Shown piece by piece: positions 38,601 through 46,670 of a stretch of DNA of 50,110 bases. The position numbers and the translations under genes were made by a program. The notes below the pieces were generated by a model that did not search any database, was not told where the DNA came from, and saw nothing but the letters and a program-made list of their open reading frames with translations. Each line of letters opens with the position of its first letter. Position 1 is the stretch's first letter. This DNA comes from Candidatus Pacearchaeota archaeon CG1_02_39_14 (GTDB taxonomy: Archaea; Nanobdellota; Nanobdellia; Pacearchaeales; GW2011-AR1): NCBI GenBank assembly GCA_001872315.1, contig MNVZ01000007.1:1-50110 (forward strand), in the 5' to 3' direction.

Positions 38601-39311
38601 TGTTCTAGTGCAGATAGTATTTAACCCAGGATTCGTGCACAGCAATCCGGAATTAAACTCTCCTCCCATAGAAATGCAGTTTGCTTCAGTAGTAAATTCA
38701 CAATCGTACAAGCCGGGTTCCACTTCCTCCAAAACGCACGCCCCATCCTGCTGCTGCTCTCCTAATAGAAGGCATTCCAGTTCATTTTCAACTTCCTGCC
38801 ACTCCCCGGAAATTCCCAGTCTGTTCTCAAGAACGCTGCATGCCTGTTCAGTAATATAATTTGCATTTCCTCCAATAAGACAGCAACCTGGATTGCATTG
38901 TGCAGGCTCCTGCTCAAACCATTGCCCTCCTGAATTTTCACAAGCAAGTTTTGGAGACTGTGCAGAACAGGTTCCTTCCAGGTTGTCATAGCATGTCCCC
39001 AGCTGACATTCACGTGTTTCGCTTCTTTTAGAAGGAATGCAATCTTCTAAGCATAAGTCGTTGCATATTTCCGACGGATACTCCTGACATATGGTTCCAT
39101 TCAGGCCCTCAAGGCACGTCCATAACCCTTCCTGCGCGCTCACTAGCCCATTAGATAAATACCCAAGTATCTTTTCTCTAAGCCAGGTAACAGTTTCATC
39201 CTCAACTGATTTTCCCGGAACAAGTGCAGAACTTTCATGAATAAAATATGAAACAGCAAAACCTGCAGCAATCATAATAAATATTTCAAACAAAGCAATA
39301 TTTTTTCTCAT
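35691..39311 (-). CDS. giant Cys-rich membrane protein (1206 aa) with central multi-TM segment and extracellular Ig-like modules
   Basis: Trimmed start MRKNIALFEIFIMIAAGFAVSYF overlapping upstream stop (ATGA); CCLIGGN, GNCDYLLGS, AAAGAAAGAAIGFLLG, repeated FxFRCKD/VRCQDGSGN modules. Confidence 0.75.
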   Translation of the reverse strand: MRKNIALFEIFIMIAAGFAVSYFIHESSALVPGKSVEDETVTWLREKILGYLSNGLVSAQEGLWTCLEGLNGTICQEYPSEICNDLCLEDCIPSKRSETRECQLGTCYDNLEGTCSAQSPKLACENSGGQWFEQEPAQCNPGCCLIGGNANYITEQACSVLENRLGISGEWQEVENELECLLLGEQQQDGACVLEEVEPGLYDCEFTTEANCISMGGEFNSGLLCTNPGLNTICTRTKETSCFESKDEVYFLDSCGNRANVYDTNKKANDDYWSRIYSKNESCSLDGSNQEGCGNCDYLLGSLCGTPGEDDEKPLEGEYVCRDLSCIDEWGAERKNGESWCAFDSAIGVQGDTKNKERSVDLPGSRHYRQVCVDGEVRTDPCQDFRNEVCQESRDEEIGFSSAACRINNWQSCIAANQDKTKLDRCEENSACFLKSVRISNFKFDVCAPKHSPGFDLKEEFGGEVGESICSAATQTCTVVEVKGFGGWDCEVNCDCLKPGFAETMNNLCISLGDCGGNVNIAGEFTDSGYSVKRSPKLRQNYISELQSYTEPVQGQKVDPLTEEETAALFGLDPNDPEFESKLANIIGGLGAGATGVVLAYYTYVFVNVGLTFTEVFGALGHQGFTFTSSFLNAAAGAAAGAAIGFLLGKLFGLEGDALLAVTILGAATGLFVSTGIPGLFNGVALFSYGWLLWTIIVIIIIILIFKFLGIGDTRTKKVAFTCMPWQPPLGGDSCEACTEGDLPCSKYKCQSLGQTCEFVNEGTGEEACIDIAPDDTLAPKISPNYEVISEDFEYTEVTSGSFKVEHKENECIPAYTQVTFGVSLDEHGQCKYDTEHTAEYDEMEFFFGESSLFKKNHVTALSLPSLESLGEFGFDPDRRADFDLFVRCQDGSGNKNENEFAIRFCISPENDITPPILQNFEPESPAYASLEAENMNMSFYTNEPAECRYSLTDKDYEQMENEISCNNDFEDYTLFGFECSANLPVSENETNYYFRCKDRPGQEERNTNNEGVEYKIIKTSELLIIEEIRLNPEAEEGVISTGAQPVTVTLEVETSGGAPVNRYCTYGFGGDNDLARFFESGTDMHRQVFTSLFEGSYDIGIRCEDDTGNVAESGVQFEIDVDDIGPMITRVYSQGSRLTVITNEESMCYYSHNSCGFQIEGENVFEMSGSDLVHTTDFNSQINYYIKCQDGWGNTGSCTTARSGY

Positions 39312-40069
39312 CAGAATCCAGGCGGAATAGCACACCCCCTTATAGCTACGTTCATTTTGTCTCCGGAATCCTTGTAAATTATGGTATATATCTTTGTCGA
39401 GTCTGAAAGAGTATATTTCCTTATATCAAATTCAGGATATAAGAGCATGAATCCAAGATATTCAAAATAGCAATATTTGGCTTCCTGCCTGGCGATTTCA
39501 TTTGCCGTATAGCCTAAATCATATAGATTGCTTTTTATTGTTGAAGTGAAATATTCAAAGTTTCTGCTTTCTTCCTCTCTGGAAATCTGCATGTCCCTAT
39601 AAACAACAATCTCAACACTGCCCGGTTTTAGAGTGGCCTTAATTTCAATTTCATCTCCACCAACCTGATAATTTCTTCTTTCCAGCTCATCTTCTAATTC
39701 AAGGAAGCAGGATTCAACATCTTCCCTTATTCCGGATTCAAGCTCTTGTTTTAAAGTTGTAAGATAAACAGGATACTGGGCAATGCACGGCTCATAATAA
39801 TTCACATTTTTGCAAAGGTATGCAACATTTGAATCATCATACTTAACATAATCGCTTGGGCTCAAAAATCCTCCCTGCGGGAGCATCACATCTATTTTTT
39901 TCCTTGTGCTCTCTCTGATGCACCTGTCCATAAAAGATTCAGGATTGAATTCCTGTTCCAGGCCTATATCTATTCCCCTCTGCTGGAACACAGCGAAGAA
40001 GACTATCACCGCTCCGACCAAAAGAATTCCAACAATGACAAAAAGAGTTATCTGCCCCTTATTGTTCAT
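39311..40069 (-). CDS. pilin-like membrane protein
   Basis: MNNKGQITLFVIVGILLVGAVIVFFAVFQQRG; trimmed start. Confidence 0.72.
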   Translation of the reverse strand: MNNKGQITLFVIVGILLVGAVIVFFAVFQQRGIDIGLEQEFNPESFMDRCIRESTRKKIDVMLPQGGFLSPSDYVKYDDSNVAYLCKNVNYYEPCIAQYPVYLTTLKQELESGIREDVESCFLELEDELERRNYQVGGDEIEIKATLKPGSVEIVVYRDMQISREEESRNFEYFTSTIKSNLYDLGYTANEIARQEAKYCYFEYLGFMLLYPEFDIRKYTLSDSTKIYTIIYKDSGDKMNVAIRGCAIPPGF

Positions 40070-40208
40070 TTTTCTTCTCCCTCTCAATGAGTATTTTTAG
40101 AGCTTCTTCAACGAGATGAGCTTTATTTCGGTATTTGCCCTTTTTCATGATTTCATCTATGGCTTTTCTCGTCTTAGGCTCAATAGTTGCTGATACCCTC
40201 TCTTTCAT
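40059..40208 (-). CDS. ribbon-helix-helix (CopG/Arc-like) protein, 49 aa
   Basis: Own translation MKERVSATIEPKTRKAIDEIMKKGKYRNKAHLVEEALKILIEREKKNEQ; below ORF track cut-off. Confidence 0.75.
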   Translation of the reverse strand: MKERVSATIEPKTRKAIDEIMKKGKYRNKAHLVEEALKILIEREKKNEQ

Positions 40209-40305
40209 AGTAATATAAAATATACTAAGTTTATCAAGTATTTCCTATATACTTAGTAATATCGTTTCGTATTTAAATTCTCCCAATAATCTTTCTAGAA
40301 AAAGC

Positions 40306-41037
40306 TTAATCGTCCTGCTCGACTCTTGGCGCAAGGACAAAAGAAAGCATTATATTTCCCGTTGGAAAGTTAATTCTCATAGGATGGTTGTCAGAGAAAT
40401 TTAATACTGCCTTGTCAGATATTTTGGCTCCCTTTATGAATTTTGCAAGATACTCAAGTGAAAATCTGGCAATGCTGTTTCCTGAATGGATTTCAACTTC
40501 ATCACTACTGAACTCGGCTCTGGCTGAATTAAGGCCTTTTGCTTCAATTATAAATCTATTCGGTTCAGCGATAAATGTGCAGGCATCGCTCACGACTCTG
40601 CAATCTTCAATAACATCTGTCAGTGCATCAGAATCTATTTTTATCACGCTGTCAAACTCCCATTGGGGCATTTCCTTCTCCTCGCCTTCAACATCTATTA
40701 ATGCAAGAGTAAAATCTCTCTTGACTTTGTCCTGAATCCCAAGCTTCAATATATTTTCATCTTCCTTTTCAATTGTAAGAGAGCTTCCCATCCCGCATCT
40801 CTTGAGCACGTTCTTAAGATTATCAAGATTGACTCCCAAAACTTCCTCCTTGTCTACCTCAAAGACGGAAAATCTGTCAGGAGGGAGGTTAAAATAGACC
40901 ATTGCAACACTTGCAGGGTCCACAGCCACTAGGTTAACTCCTTCTTTATTGATTTTCAGTCTGACTTCAGTAACAAGTTCAGAGATGATTCCTATGATAT
41001 TGCCCAGGAGTCTTGGGTCCTCTAATTTTAACTTCAT
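40306..41037 (-). CDS. pcn: DNA polymerase sliding clamp (PCNA)
   Basis: 243 aa; EVRLKINKEGVNLVAVDPASVAMVYFNL, FIEAKGLNSARAEFSSDEVEI, LAPRVEQDD. Confidence 0.95.
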   Translation of the reverse strand: MKLKLEDPRLLGNIIGIISELVTEVRLKINKEGVNLVAVDPASVAMVYFNLPPDRFSVFEVDKEEVLGVNLDNLKNVLKRCGMGSSLTIEKEDENILKLGIQDKVKRDFTLALIDVEGEEKEMPQWEFDSVIKIDSDALTDVIEDCRVVSDACTFIAEPNRFIIEAKGLNSARAEFSSDEVEIHSGNSIARFSLEYLAKFIKGAKISDKAVLNFSDNHPMRINFPTGNIMLSFVLAPRVEQDD

Positions 41038-41125
41038 GTTTTACACTAAAATCGGTTATTTTTAAGGATTGTTATGCTGCATTTACAACAGCAAACCATA
41101 AATATCCATCATTTTATCAAATATT

Positions 41126-42703
41126 ATGTCAGAAAAGGAGGAAAGAATCCGTTCTATAGTCAGCATATATTACTCAAATCCTGCGGTGCAAAAAGCCCTT
41201 TTTGAATTTGCACAAAACAGGGAAGTTGTTCCCCGTTATTTTGAGGGTTTTGGAAAGAGGCCTGACACCTTCCAGTATCCAGGGGATGTGATGGCTGCTG
41301 TAAAAAAAGGGGCAACCTCATTTCATGCTTCAGAAGAAATATGGAGAGACCCTCTTCAGCTAAGTTCAGACTTTTCCCCCTCAGAACTTTCTGAACTAAG
41401 GAAAGCATGGGACATGCTTATTGATGTAGATTCTCCTTTTTTGGATTATTCGAAGATAGCCACAACACTTCTTGCAAACGCTCTTGAATCACATGGAGTC
41501 AAGAGTTACGCAATAAAATTTTCAGGAAGCAAGGGATTTCATCTGATTGTACCTTCAGAAGCATTTCCCAAAGAGTTCAGAGAGCAGGAAACAAAAGACA
41601 TGTTCCCAGAGTGGCCAAGGGCAATCTGCGAGTATCTAATGGAATTTATCAAGCCCGAATACAATAGGGCAATTTCAGATTTGGGAGTCAATTATAAGGC
41701 AATAAAAGAAAGGACAAACCTCTCAAAAGAAGATATAACAAAAATAATCTGTCCTGAATGCGGAAGCAAGGCTGAAAAGACCAATCTTGTGACTCTAAAA
41801 TGTAACCGTTGTCAAAACGTACAGCATAGGCCCTCCTTCAAGGTCACAAAAAGAAGACTAAGGTGTATAGAACTTTCCTGCCCGGGGGAATACGAATTAG
41901 AGTCCGAAGCTGAACTTTACAGGTGCAAGGCTTGCAGTTATTCATCATTTGACAAGACCTCTTTCAGCACAAGGAACATAGCAACTCATACTTCAGAAGC
42001 AAAGAAATCAAAATACTCGCAGGAATTTAAAGAAGAAGTTTCAGGAGAGGCGCTAGGTTCTCTGGATTTGGTCCTTGTCGCCCCAAGACATTTGTTTAGA
42101 ATGCCCTACTCCCTTCATGAGAAAACGGCTCTTGCAAGTGTAGTCCTGTCAAAAGAAGAGATAGCCGGATTCACCCCAAAAGATGCTAATCCTCTTAACG
42201 TAAAAATAAAATCATTTTATCCAGTCGTAAAGACGCCGGAAGCAAGAAATCTTTTATCATCAGCCTTGAACTGGAAAAAAGGCAGAGAGGAGACGCAGGA
42301 AAAGGAGATTAAGAAAAAATATGAGTCTATGGAGTTTGAGGCCATGGACCTTTCCCATATCGAAGAAAAAGATTTTCCTCTCCCTATAAAAAATCTGATG
42401 AAAGGGCTGAAAGATGGAAGAAAAAGAGGGTTGTTTGTTCTTCTGACTTTCCTAAGAAGCATAGGATATCCCCCAGATAAGATTAATGAAACTTGCAGGA
42501 CATGGAATAAAAAAAACGAGCAGCCATTAAAAGAAGGATATCTAAAAAGCCAGATAGATTGGCATCTGAAGCAAAAGCGCAGAATACTTCCTCCTAACTA
42601 TTCCAATCAGGCTTTCTATAAAGATTTACAGCTTTTTGAAACTCCACCAAAGGAAAAAAATCCTTTGTCAGAGATAATGAAAAAGGTAAAAAACCGCAGA
42701 TAA
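41126..42703 (+). CDS. priS: archaeal DNA primase, small subunit, probably fused to a PriL-like C-terminal domain
   Basis: LIDVDSPFLD (AEP motif), FSGSKGFHLIVP, zinc ribbon cysteines, C-term IKNLMKGLKDGRKRGLFVLLTFLRSIGYPPDKI. Confidence 0.88.
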   Translation: MSEKEERIRSIVSIYYSNPAVQKALFEFAQNREVVPRYFEGFGKRPDTFQYPGDVMAAVKKGATSFHASEEIWRDPLQLSSDFSPSELSELRKAWDMLIDVDSPFLDYSKIATTLLANALESHGVKSYAIKFSGSKGFHLIVPSEAFPKEFREQETKDMFPEWPRAICEYLMEFIKPEYNRAISDLGVNYKAIKERTNLSKEDITKIICPECGSKAEKTNLVTLKCNRCQNVQHRPSFKVTKRRLRCIELSCPGEYELESEAELYRCKACSYSSFDKTSFSTRNIATHTSEAKKSKYSQEFKEEVSGEALGSLDLVLVAPRHLFRMPYSLHEKTALASVVLSKEEIAGFTPKDANPLNVKIKSFYPVVKTPEARNLLSSALNWKKGREETQEKEIKKKYESMEFEAMDLSHIEEKDFPLPIKNLMKGLKDGRKRGLFVLLTFLRSIGYPPDKINETCRTWNKKNEQPLKEGYLKSQIDWHLKQKRRILPPNYSNQAFYKDLQLFETPPKEKNPLSEIMKKVKNRR

Positions 42704-42733
42704 TCTTTTAAATATACCAATCCTAATTAAAAC

Positions 42734-44527
42734 ATGAAAAAATCAGGGGTGCTTGCATTTTTGTTTATTCTGCTGTTATTGTATCCGGTAATTGCCCAGG
42801 AAGAGGAGGGAATTGACAAGGCATATCTCTGTCTTGAGAATCAGATAGCAAACAAGACTTCAGGATCCCTGTCCTTGCAGGAAGCTGTTTTCTCAACTCT
42901 CGCTCTAGGCTCTGAATCAAAGCTTACTGATAAAATTGAAGATGAAAGATCAAACCAGAATTGCTGGCCAAAAGAATCCTGCACAATAAAGGACACAGCA
43001 CAGGTGCTCATAGCATACGACAGGATAAACAAGAACACAGAATCAATACAATCATATTTACTGTCAAGAAACGGCTCTGCAACCGACCTCACATGGTATT
43101 TGCAGGTAGATATTTCAAATCATATACCCTCCGCATGTACTTTTACCTACGATGAGAGGGATTATCAGGTAAGCATCGGCGAAGACATGAAAATTTCAGG
43201 CAGTGCAGGATCCTGTCTTCAATTAAGCTCTTCAGGGTATTGGTTGCAGATATCAAGAAATTGTTTCGAAAAAACTTTCCAGGTCTCTTGCGACGAAGAT
43301 TTCATAACCTCTCTTCTTTATCAAAAATCAGGTTCGGAAACAATATATGTTTCTTCTGAAACCCATTCGGCGCCTTCTTCCGGAACGACAGAGGAGCGCG
43401 TGGACTCCCAGTGCTTCAAGTCAGGAAGTTCATGTGATTATGAGGGGACTTTATGGGCTGCATTGGCATTGCAAAAAGCAGGCGAGGAAATATCTTCGTT
43501 CCTGCCATATCTTCTTGCTCTATCAGAAGATCATAATAACTTATTTCCGAGTTCCTTTCTGTATCTTCTTACCTCCGGAGATGACCAATACTCCCAGATA
43601 ACGCAGGCACAGAAAACGGCAGGATTCTGGGAAGCTCCAAATACGAAGTACAACAAATTCTATGACACCTCACTCGGCCTTCTAGCCCTGCAGGATTCTT
43701 CCGCAGCGGAATCTGACACCGCGAAGGCATATCTGCTATCAGTTCAGACCCCAAAAGGGTGCTGGAACAATAATAATATCAGAGACACAGCATTTCTTCT
43801 CTATTCAGGATGGCCAAGAGGAGTTTCTTCAGGTGGTGGGGAAGGAGAAGGTGGAGAATTAACTTGCGCAGGGGCGGGATACTATTGTGGTTCCCAATTT
43901 GACTGCGCAGAATCTGAAGGACAGATTTTGAACGAGTTCAGCTGCCAGGGTTTCCAGTCCTGTTGTTCGGTTCCAATAATTGAGCAGACTTGCTCTGAAA
44001 AATCAGGAGTTTTATGCTCATTTAGTGAGCAATGTTCAGGAACGGAAGTTTCTTCTGTTGAAGGCACATGCTGTCTTGGTTCCTGCCGGCCTATAACTCT
44101 GGAAACTTCGGAGTGCGAGGACAATGGAGGATTCTGTTCTTCCTTCTGTGAAGATAATGAAGAACAGGCTTCATATTCCTGCGGAAATTCCGGAGGAGTG
44201 TGCTGCATACCAAGTGAAAGTTCCGGAGGGATTTCCTTAATTTGGATTGTTCTCCTTGCAATCCTTATATTGCTGGTCGTTCTGGGAATAATCTTCAGAG
44301 ACAAAATAAAGCTCTGGTGGTTCAAGATGAGAAACAGGAAGAATTCTGATAAGAGTCCTTCAGAAATGTCTGGTCCAAGGCCACCTCCAAGATTCCCTCC
44401 AGTTCAAAGAGGGCCTCCGATTCAGAGACAGCCGTTGATGAGAAGGCCGCAGCCGAGAAGGGCATCATCGAGGGCCGATAGCGATATGGAAGAGACTCTT
44501 AGAAAGCTTAAAGAAATGAGTAAATAA
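42734..44527 (+). CDS. secreted protein with terpenoid-cyclase-like alpha domain, three Cys-rich modules, TM anchor and Pro/Arg-rich cytosolic tail
   Basis: Signal peptide; DTSLGLLALQDSS...TPKGCWNNNNIRDTAFLLYSGW; C-rich modules ending in CC; TM; PRPPPRFPPVQRGPP. Confidence 0.72.
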   Translation: MKKSGVLAFLFILLLLYPVIAQEEEGIDKAYLCLENQIANKTSGSLSLQEAVFSTLALGSESKLTDKIEDERSNQNCWPKESCTIKDTAQVLIAYDRINKNTESIQSYLLSRNGSATDLTWYLQVDISNHIPSACTFTYDERDYQVSIGEDMKISGSAGSCLQLSSSGYWLQISRNCFEKTFQVSCDEDFITSLLYQKSGSETIYVSSETHSAPSSGTTEERVDSQCFKSGSSCDYEGTLWAALALQKAGEEISSFLPYLLALSEDHNNLFPSSFLYLLTSGDDQYSQITQAQKTAGFWEAPNTKYNKFYDTSLGLLALQDSSAAESDTAKAYLLSVQTPKGCWNNNNIRDTAFLLYSGWPRGVSSGGGEGEGGELTCAGAGYYCGSQFDCAESEGQILNEFSCQGFQSCCSVPIIEQTCSEKSGVLCSFSEQCSGTEVSSVEGTCCLGSCRPITLETSECEDNGGFCSSFCEDNEEQASYSCGNSGGVCCIPSESSGGISLIWIVLLAILILLVVLGIIFRDKIKLWWFKMRNRKNSDKSPSEMSGPRPPPRFPPVQRGPPIQRQPLMRRPQPRRASSRADSDMEETLRKLKEMSK

Positions 44528-45006
44528 TGGACTCTGGACTGGAATCTTACCTGAAAGAAAATTCAATCGGCTATAAATTATACAGGCATCCCGCAGTCCA
44601 TAAAGTACAGGAATCAAAAAGATTGAAGTCAAAGATTCCCGGATTACACTGTAAAGCACTTTTTCTTAAAGACGAGAACGGCACTTTTTATCTTGTGGGC
44701 ATGAAGGCAGATAAAAAACTTGATACAAAAATAATAAGAAGTCATTTTAAAATAAAAAAATTGCATTTTGCCAGCGAGCAGGAGCTAGAAACCGAGCTAA
44801 AAACGACTCCAGGAACTGTAAGCATTTACAATCTTGTGAATGCTAAAAACCCGGGAATAATTCTCATAATTGACAAGGAAATCCTGCGGTCAGAATCTTC
44901 AGGATTTCACCCGAACACGAATACAGAAACGATAACGCTTGACTCTAATAATATGGAAAGGTATCTCAACTCTCTAGAAATTAAGAAGGTAATTCTTGAA
45001 CTATGA
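44527..45006 (+). CDS. YbaK/ProX-type aminoacyl-tRNA deacylase
   Basis: YKLYRHPAVHKVQESKRLKSKIPGLHCKALFLKDENGTFYLVGMKADKKLD. Confidence 0.88.
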   Translation: MDSGLESYLKENSIGYKLYRHPAVHKVQESKRLKSKIPGLHCKALFLKDENGTFYLVGMKADKKLDTKIIRSHFKIKKLHFASEQELETELKTTPGTVSIYNLVNAKNPGIILIIDKEILRSESSGFHPNTNTETITLDSNNMERYLNSLEIKKVILEL

Positions 45007-45288
45007 TTTCTTTTTCTTTCCTTTACTCTCAAGAGTCTCAACAATCTTATCCATCTTTTTATCTATGCCTGCTAGGTGATTCTTTATTGTCTTTATGTCC
45101 TTCATGGCTCTTGCCCTCATAAAAGCCCTTACTATAAGGAAGGCAAGGTAGATTATGACAAGTATTCCCGCTATTTTTGCGAGATTAATAAGAAAGTCAA
45201 TCCCCCCAAAAATAGAATTTGGAAGGGCCTGAACCAGCTCCCCAACAAACTCACTGGAATTTTCAATAACTATAGTTTCGTTTGCCAT
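45001..45288 (-). CDS. small membrane protein
   Basis: 95 aa, one to two TM, Lys-rich C-terminus. Confidence 0.6.
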   Translation of the reverse strand: MANETIVIENSSEFVGELVQALPNSIFGGIDFLINLAKIAGILVIIYLAFLIVRAFMRARAMKDIKTIKNHLAGIDKKMDKIVETLESKGKKKKS

Positions 45289-45334
45289 TATAAAGAAAAC
45301 AAAACAGCTTTTAATACCTTTCTCCTTAGATAAA

Positions 45335-46075
45335 ATGGAAAAGAAGCAGGCATTATTGCTCTCTGTTCTTCTGACTGTTCTTGTTTTTTCAAACGTTTAT
45401 CTCATATCGCTTGTTTCAGATAGCGTTGAGCTGGAATCAGTAATGATAAAAAAGGCAGTGGATGGGGACACTCTCGACTTACAGGACGGAAGAAGGATAA
45501 GGCTCCTGAACATAAACTCCCCTGAATCAAACATGCCTCTCTCGGAGCTTTCCTTTGTCTATCTCAAAAATCTTGAGAACTCAACTGTTCAGATAGAGAT
45601 TACAGGGAAGGAGATTTACGGAAGAGACCTTGCAAGAGTCTATAATAAAGGTTATATTAACATCGATATGGTTTCAAAAGGGCTTTCTCATACAGCGCAT
45701 GTAGAAGATTCTGAAATGAATGAGTTTATGAAAAAACAGGATGAAGCATTCATTAAAGGAATAGGGATATGGAAGAGATCTCCGAATTATGGATGTCTTA
45801 AGGCCGAAATCCATAAAAAAGAGGAATTCTTAACCATAGAGAACATTTGTTCAATAGATTTTGACAAAGTCGCGCTGAAGGATGAGAGCACAAGAACATT
45901 TAGGATTACAATCCCAGGGAAATCGAAAATGCTGTTCTTTTCAGAAAAGGGGGAGAATTCAGGTAATAAAATTTATCTCGGAAGCTCAAGAAACATATGG
46001 AATGATGACAAGGATTCGATATTTATCCGTGAAGAGGATGGCCTTCTTCTTTTTTATGAGCATTATGGCTATTAG
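45335..46075 (+). CDS. secreted/anchored thermonuclease (SNase) with lamin-tail-like C-terminal domain
   Basis: VDGDTLDLQDGRRIRLLNINSPES...EIYGRDLARVY; second half GNKIYLGSSRNIWNDDKDSIFIREEDGLLLFYEHYGY like LTD. Confidence 0.85.
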   Translation: MEKKQALLLSVLLTVLVFSNVYLISLVSDSVELESVMIKKAVDGDTLDLQDGRRIRLLNINSPESNMPLSELSFVYLKNLENSTVQIEITGKEIYGRDLARVYNKGYINIDMVSKGLSHTAHVEDSEMNEFMKKQDEAFIKGIGIWKRSPNYGCLKAEIHKKEEFLTIENICSIDFDKVALKDESTRTFRITIPGKSKMLFFSEKGENSGNKIYLGSSRNIWNDDKDSIFIREEDGLLLFYEHYGY

Positions 46076-46634
46076 CTTTTTTGCGCAGGCATCAGCCATT
46101 GAGTTTGAATTTATCTCCCCGCAGGAAGTGAATGCAGAATCAGAGTTTCAGGTTGAGATAACCGCCGAAACGGCAGAAGATTATGATGTTAAAATCTATG
46201 TGCACGGGGACACAAGGCAGTATTCAGAAATATTTGACGGAGAAAAATGGAGAAGCCCATTCAATTATATCTCCTCTTCATTTCCATCAGTCAGTACTTA
46301 TAGAATTATCCCTCATTACATCGGAGAGACGGAGATTTGCATAAAGCTTAGAAAAGCATCTGATAATGTAGATGTCTCTTCTGCCTGCAATCAGATATCG
46401 GTCCTTGGAGAAAGCAGCCAGTCAGCTATTTCAGAGAATAATGGGGAAGAAGAAAAATTTGAGAGTGATTCTGAAGATTTTAATAATGAAAGAATAATCC
46501 TGAACTCCCCCAATTTAGAGAAAAATTCATATCAAACAGTTACCTCCGATCAAAGATTAAGGATTTGGATTCTCTATTCCTTCAGCTTCTTTTGCCTTGT
46601 TATAATCATCCTTCTAGCTTTGAAAACCCTATAA
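46038..46634 (+). CDS. secreted/anchored hypothetical protein
   Basis: Trimmed start MAFFFFMSIMAISFFAQASA signal peptide; C-terminal TM. Confidence 0.6.
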   Translation: MAFFFFMSIMAISFFAQASAIEFEFISPQEVNAESEFQVEITAETAEDYDVKIYVHGDTRQYSEIFDGEKWRSPFNYISSSFPSVSTYRIIPHYIGETEICIKLRKASDNVDVSSACNQISVLGESSQSAISENNGEEEKFESDSEDFNNERIILNSPNLEKNSYQTVTSDQRLRIWILYSFSFFCLVIIILLALKTL

Positions 46635-46670
46635 CCAAAACTTTAAAACAACAGTTTTCCACAATCTCAC

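Noticed and set aside
37783-38859. Several plus-strand ORFs of 90-120 aa
   Set aside because: Antisense to the giant Cys-rich gene; Cys/Ser/His-rich artefacts
30697-40208. Canonical archaellum operon
   Set aside because: No FlaI/FlaJ/FlaH-like ATPase or membrane platform genes in the window, and Cys-rich giants are not archaellum components
41038-41125. Replication origin between PCNA and primase
   Set aside because: Short AT-rich divergent promoter region, no origin recognition box repeats and no Cdc6 gene nearby
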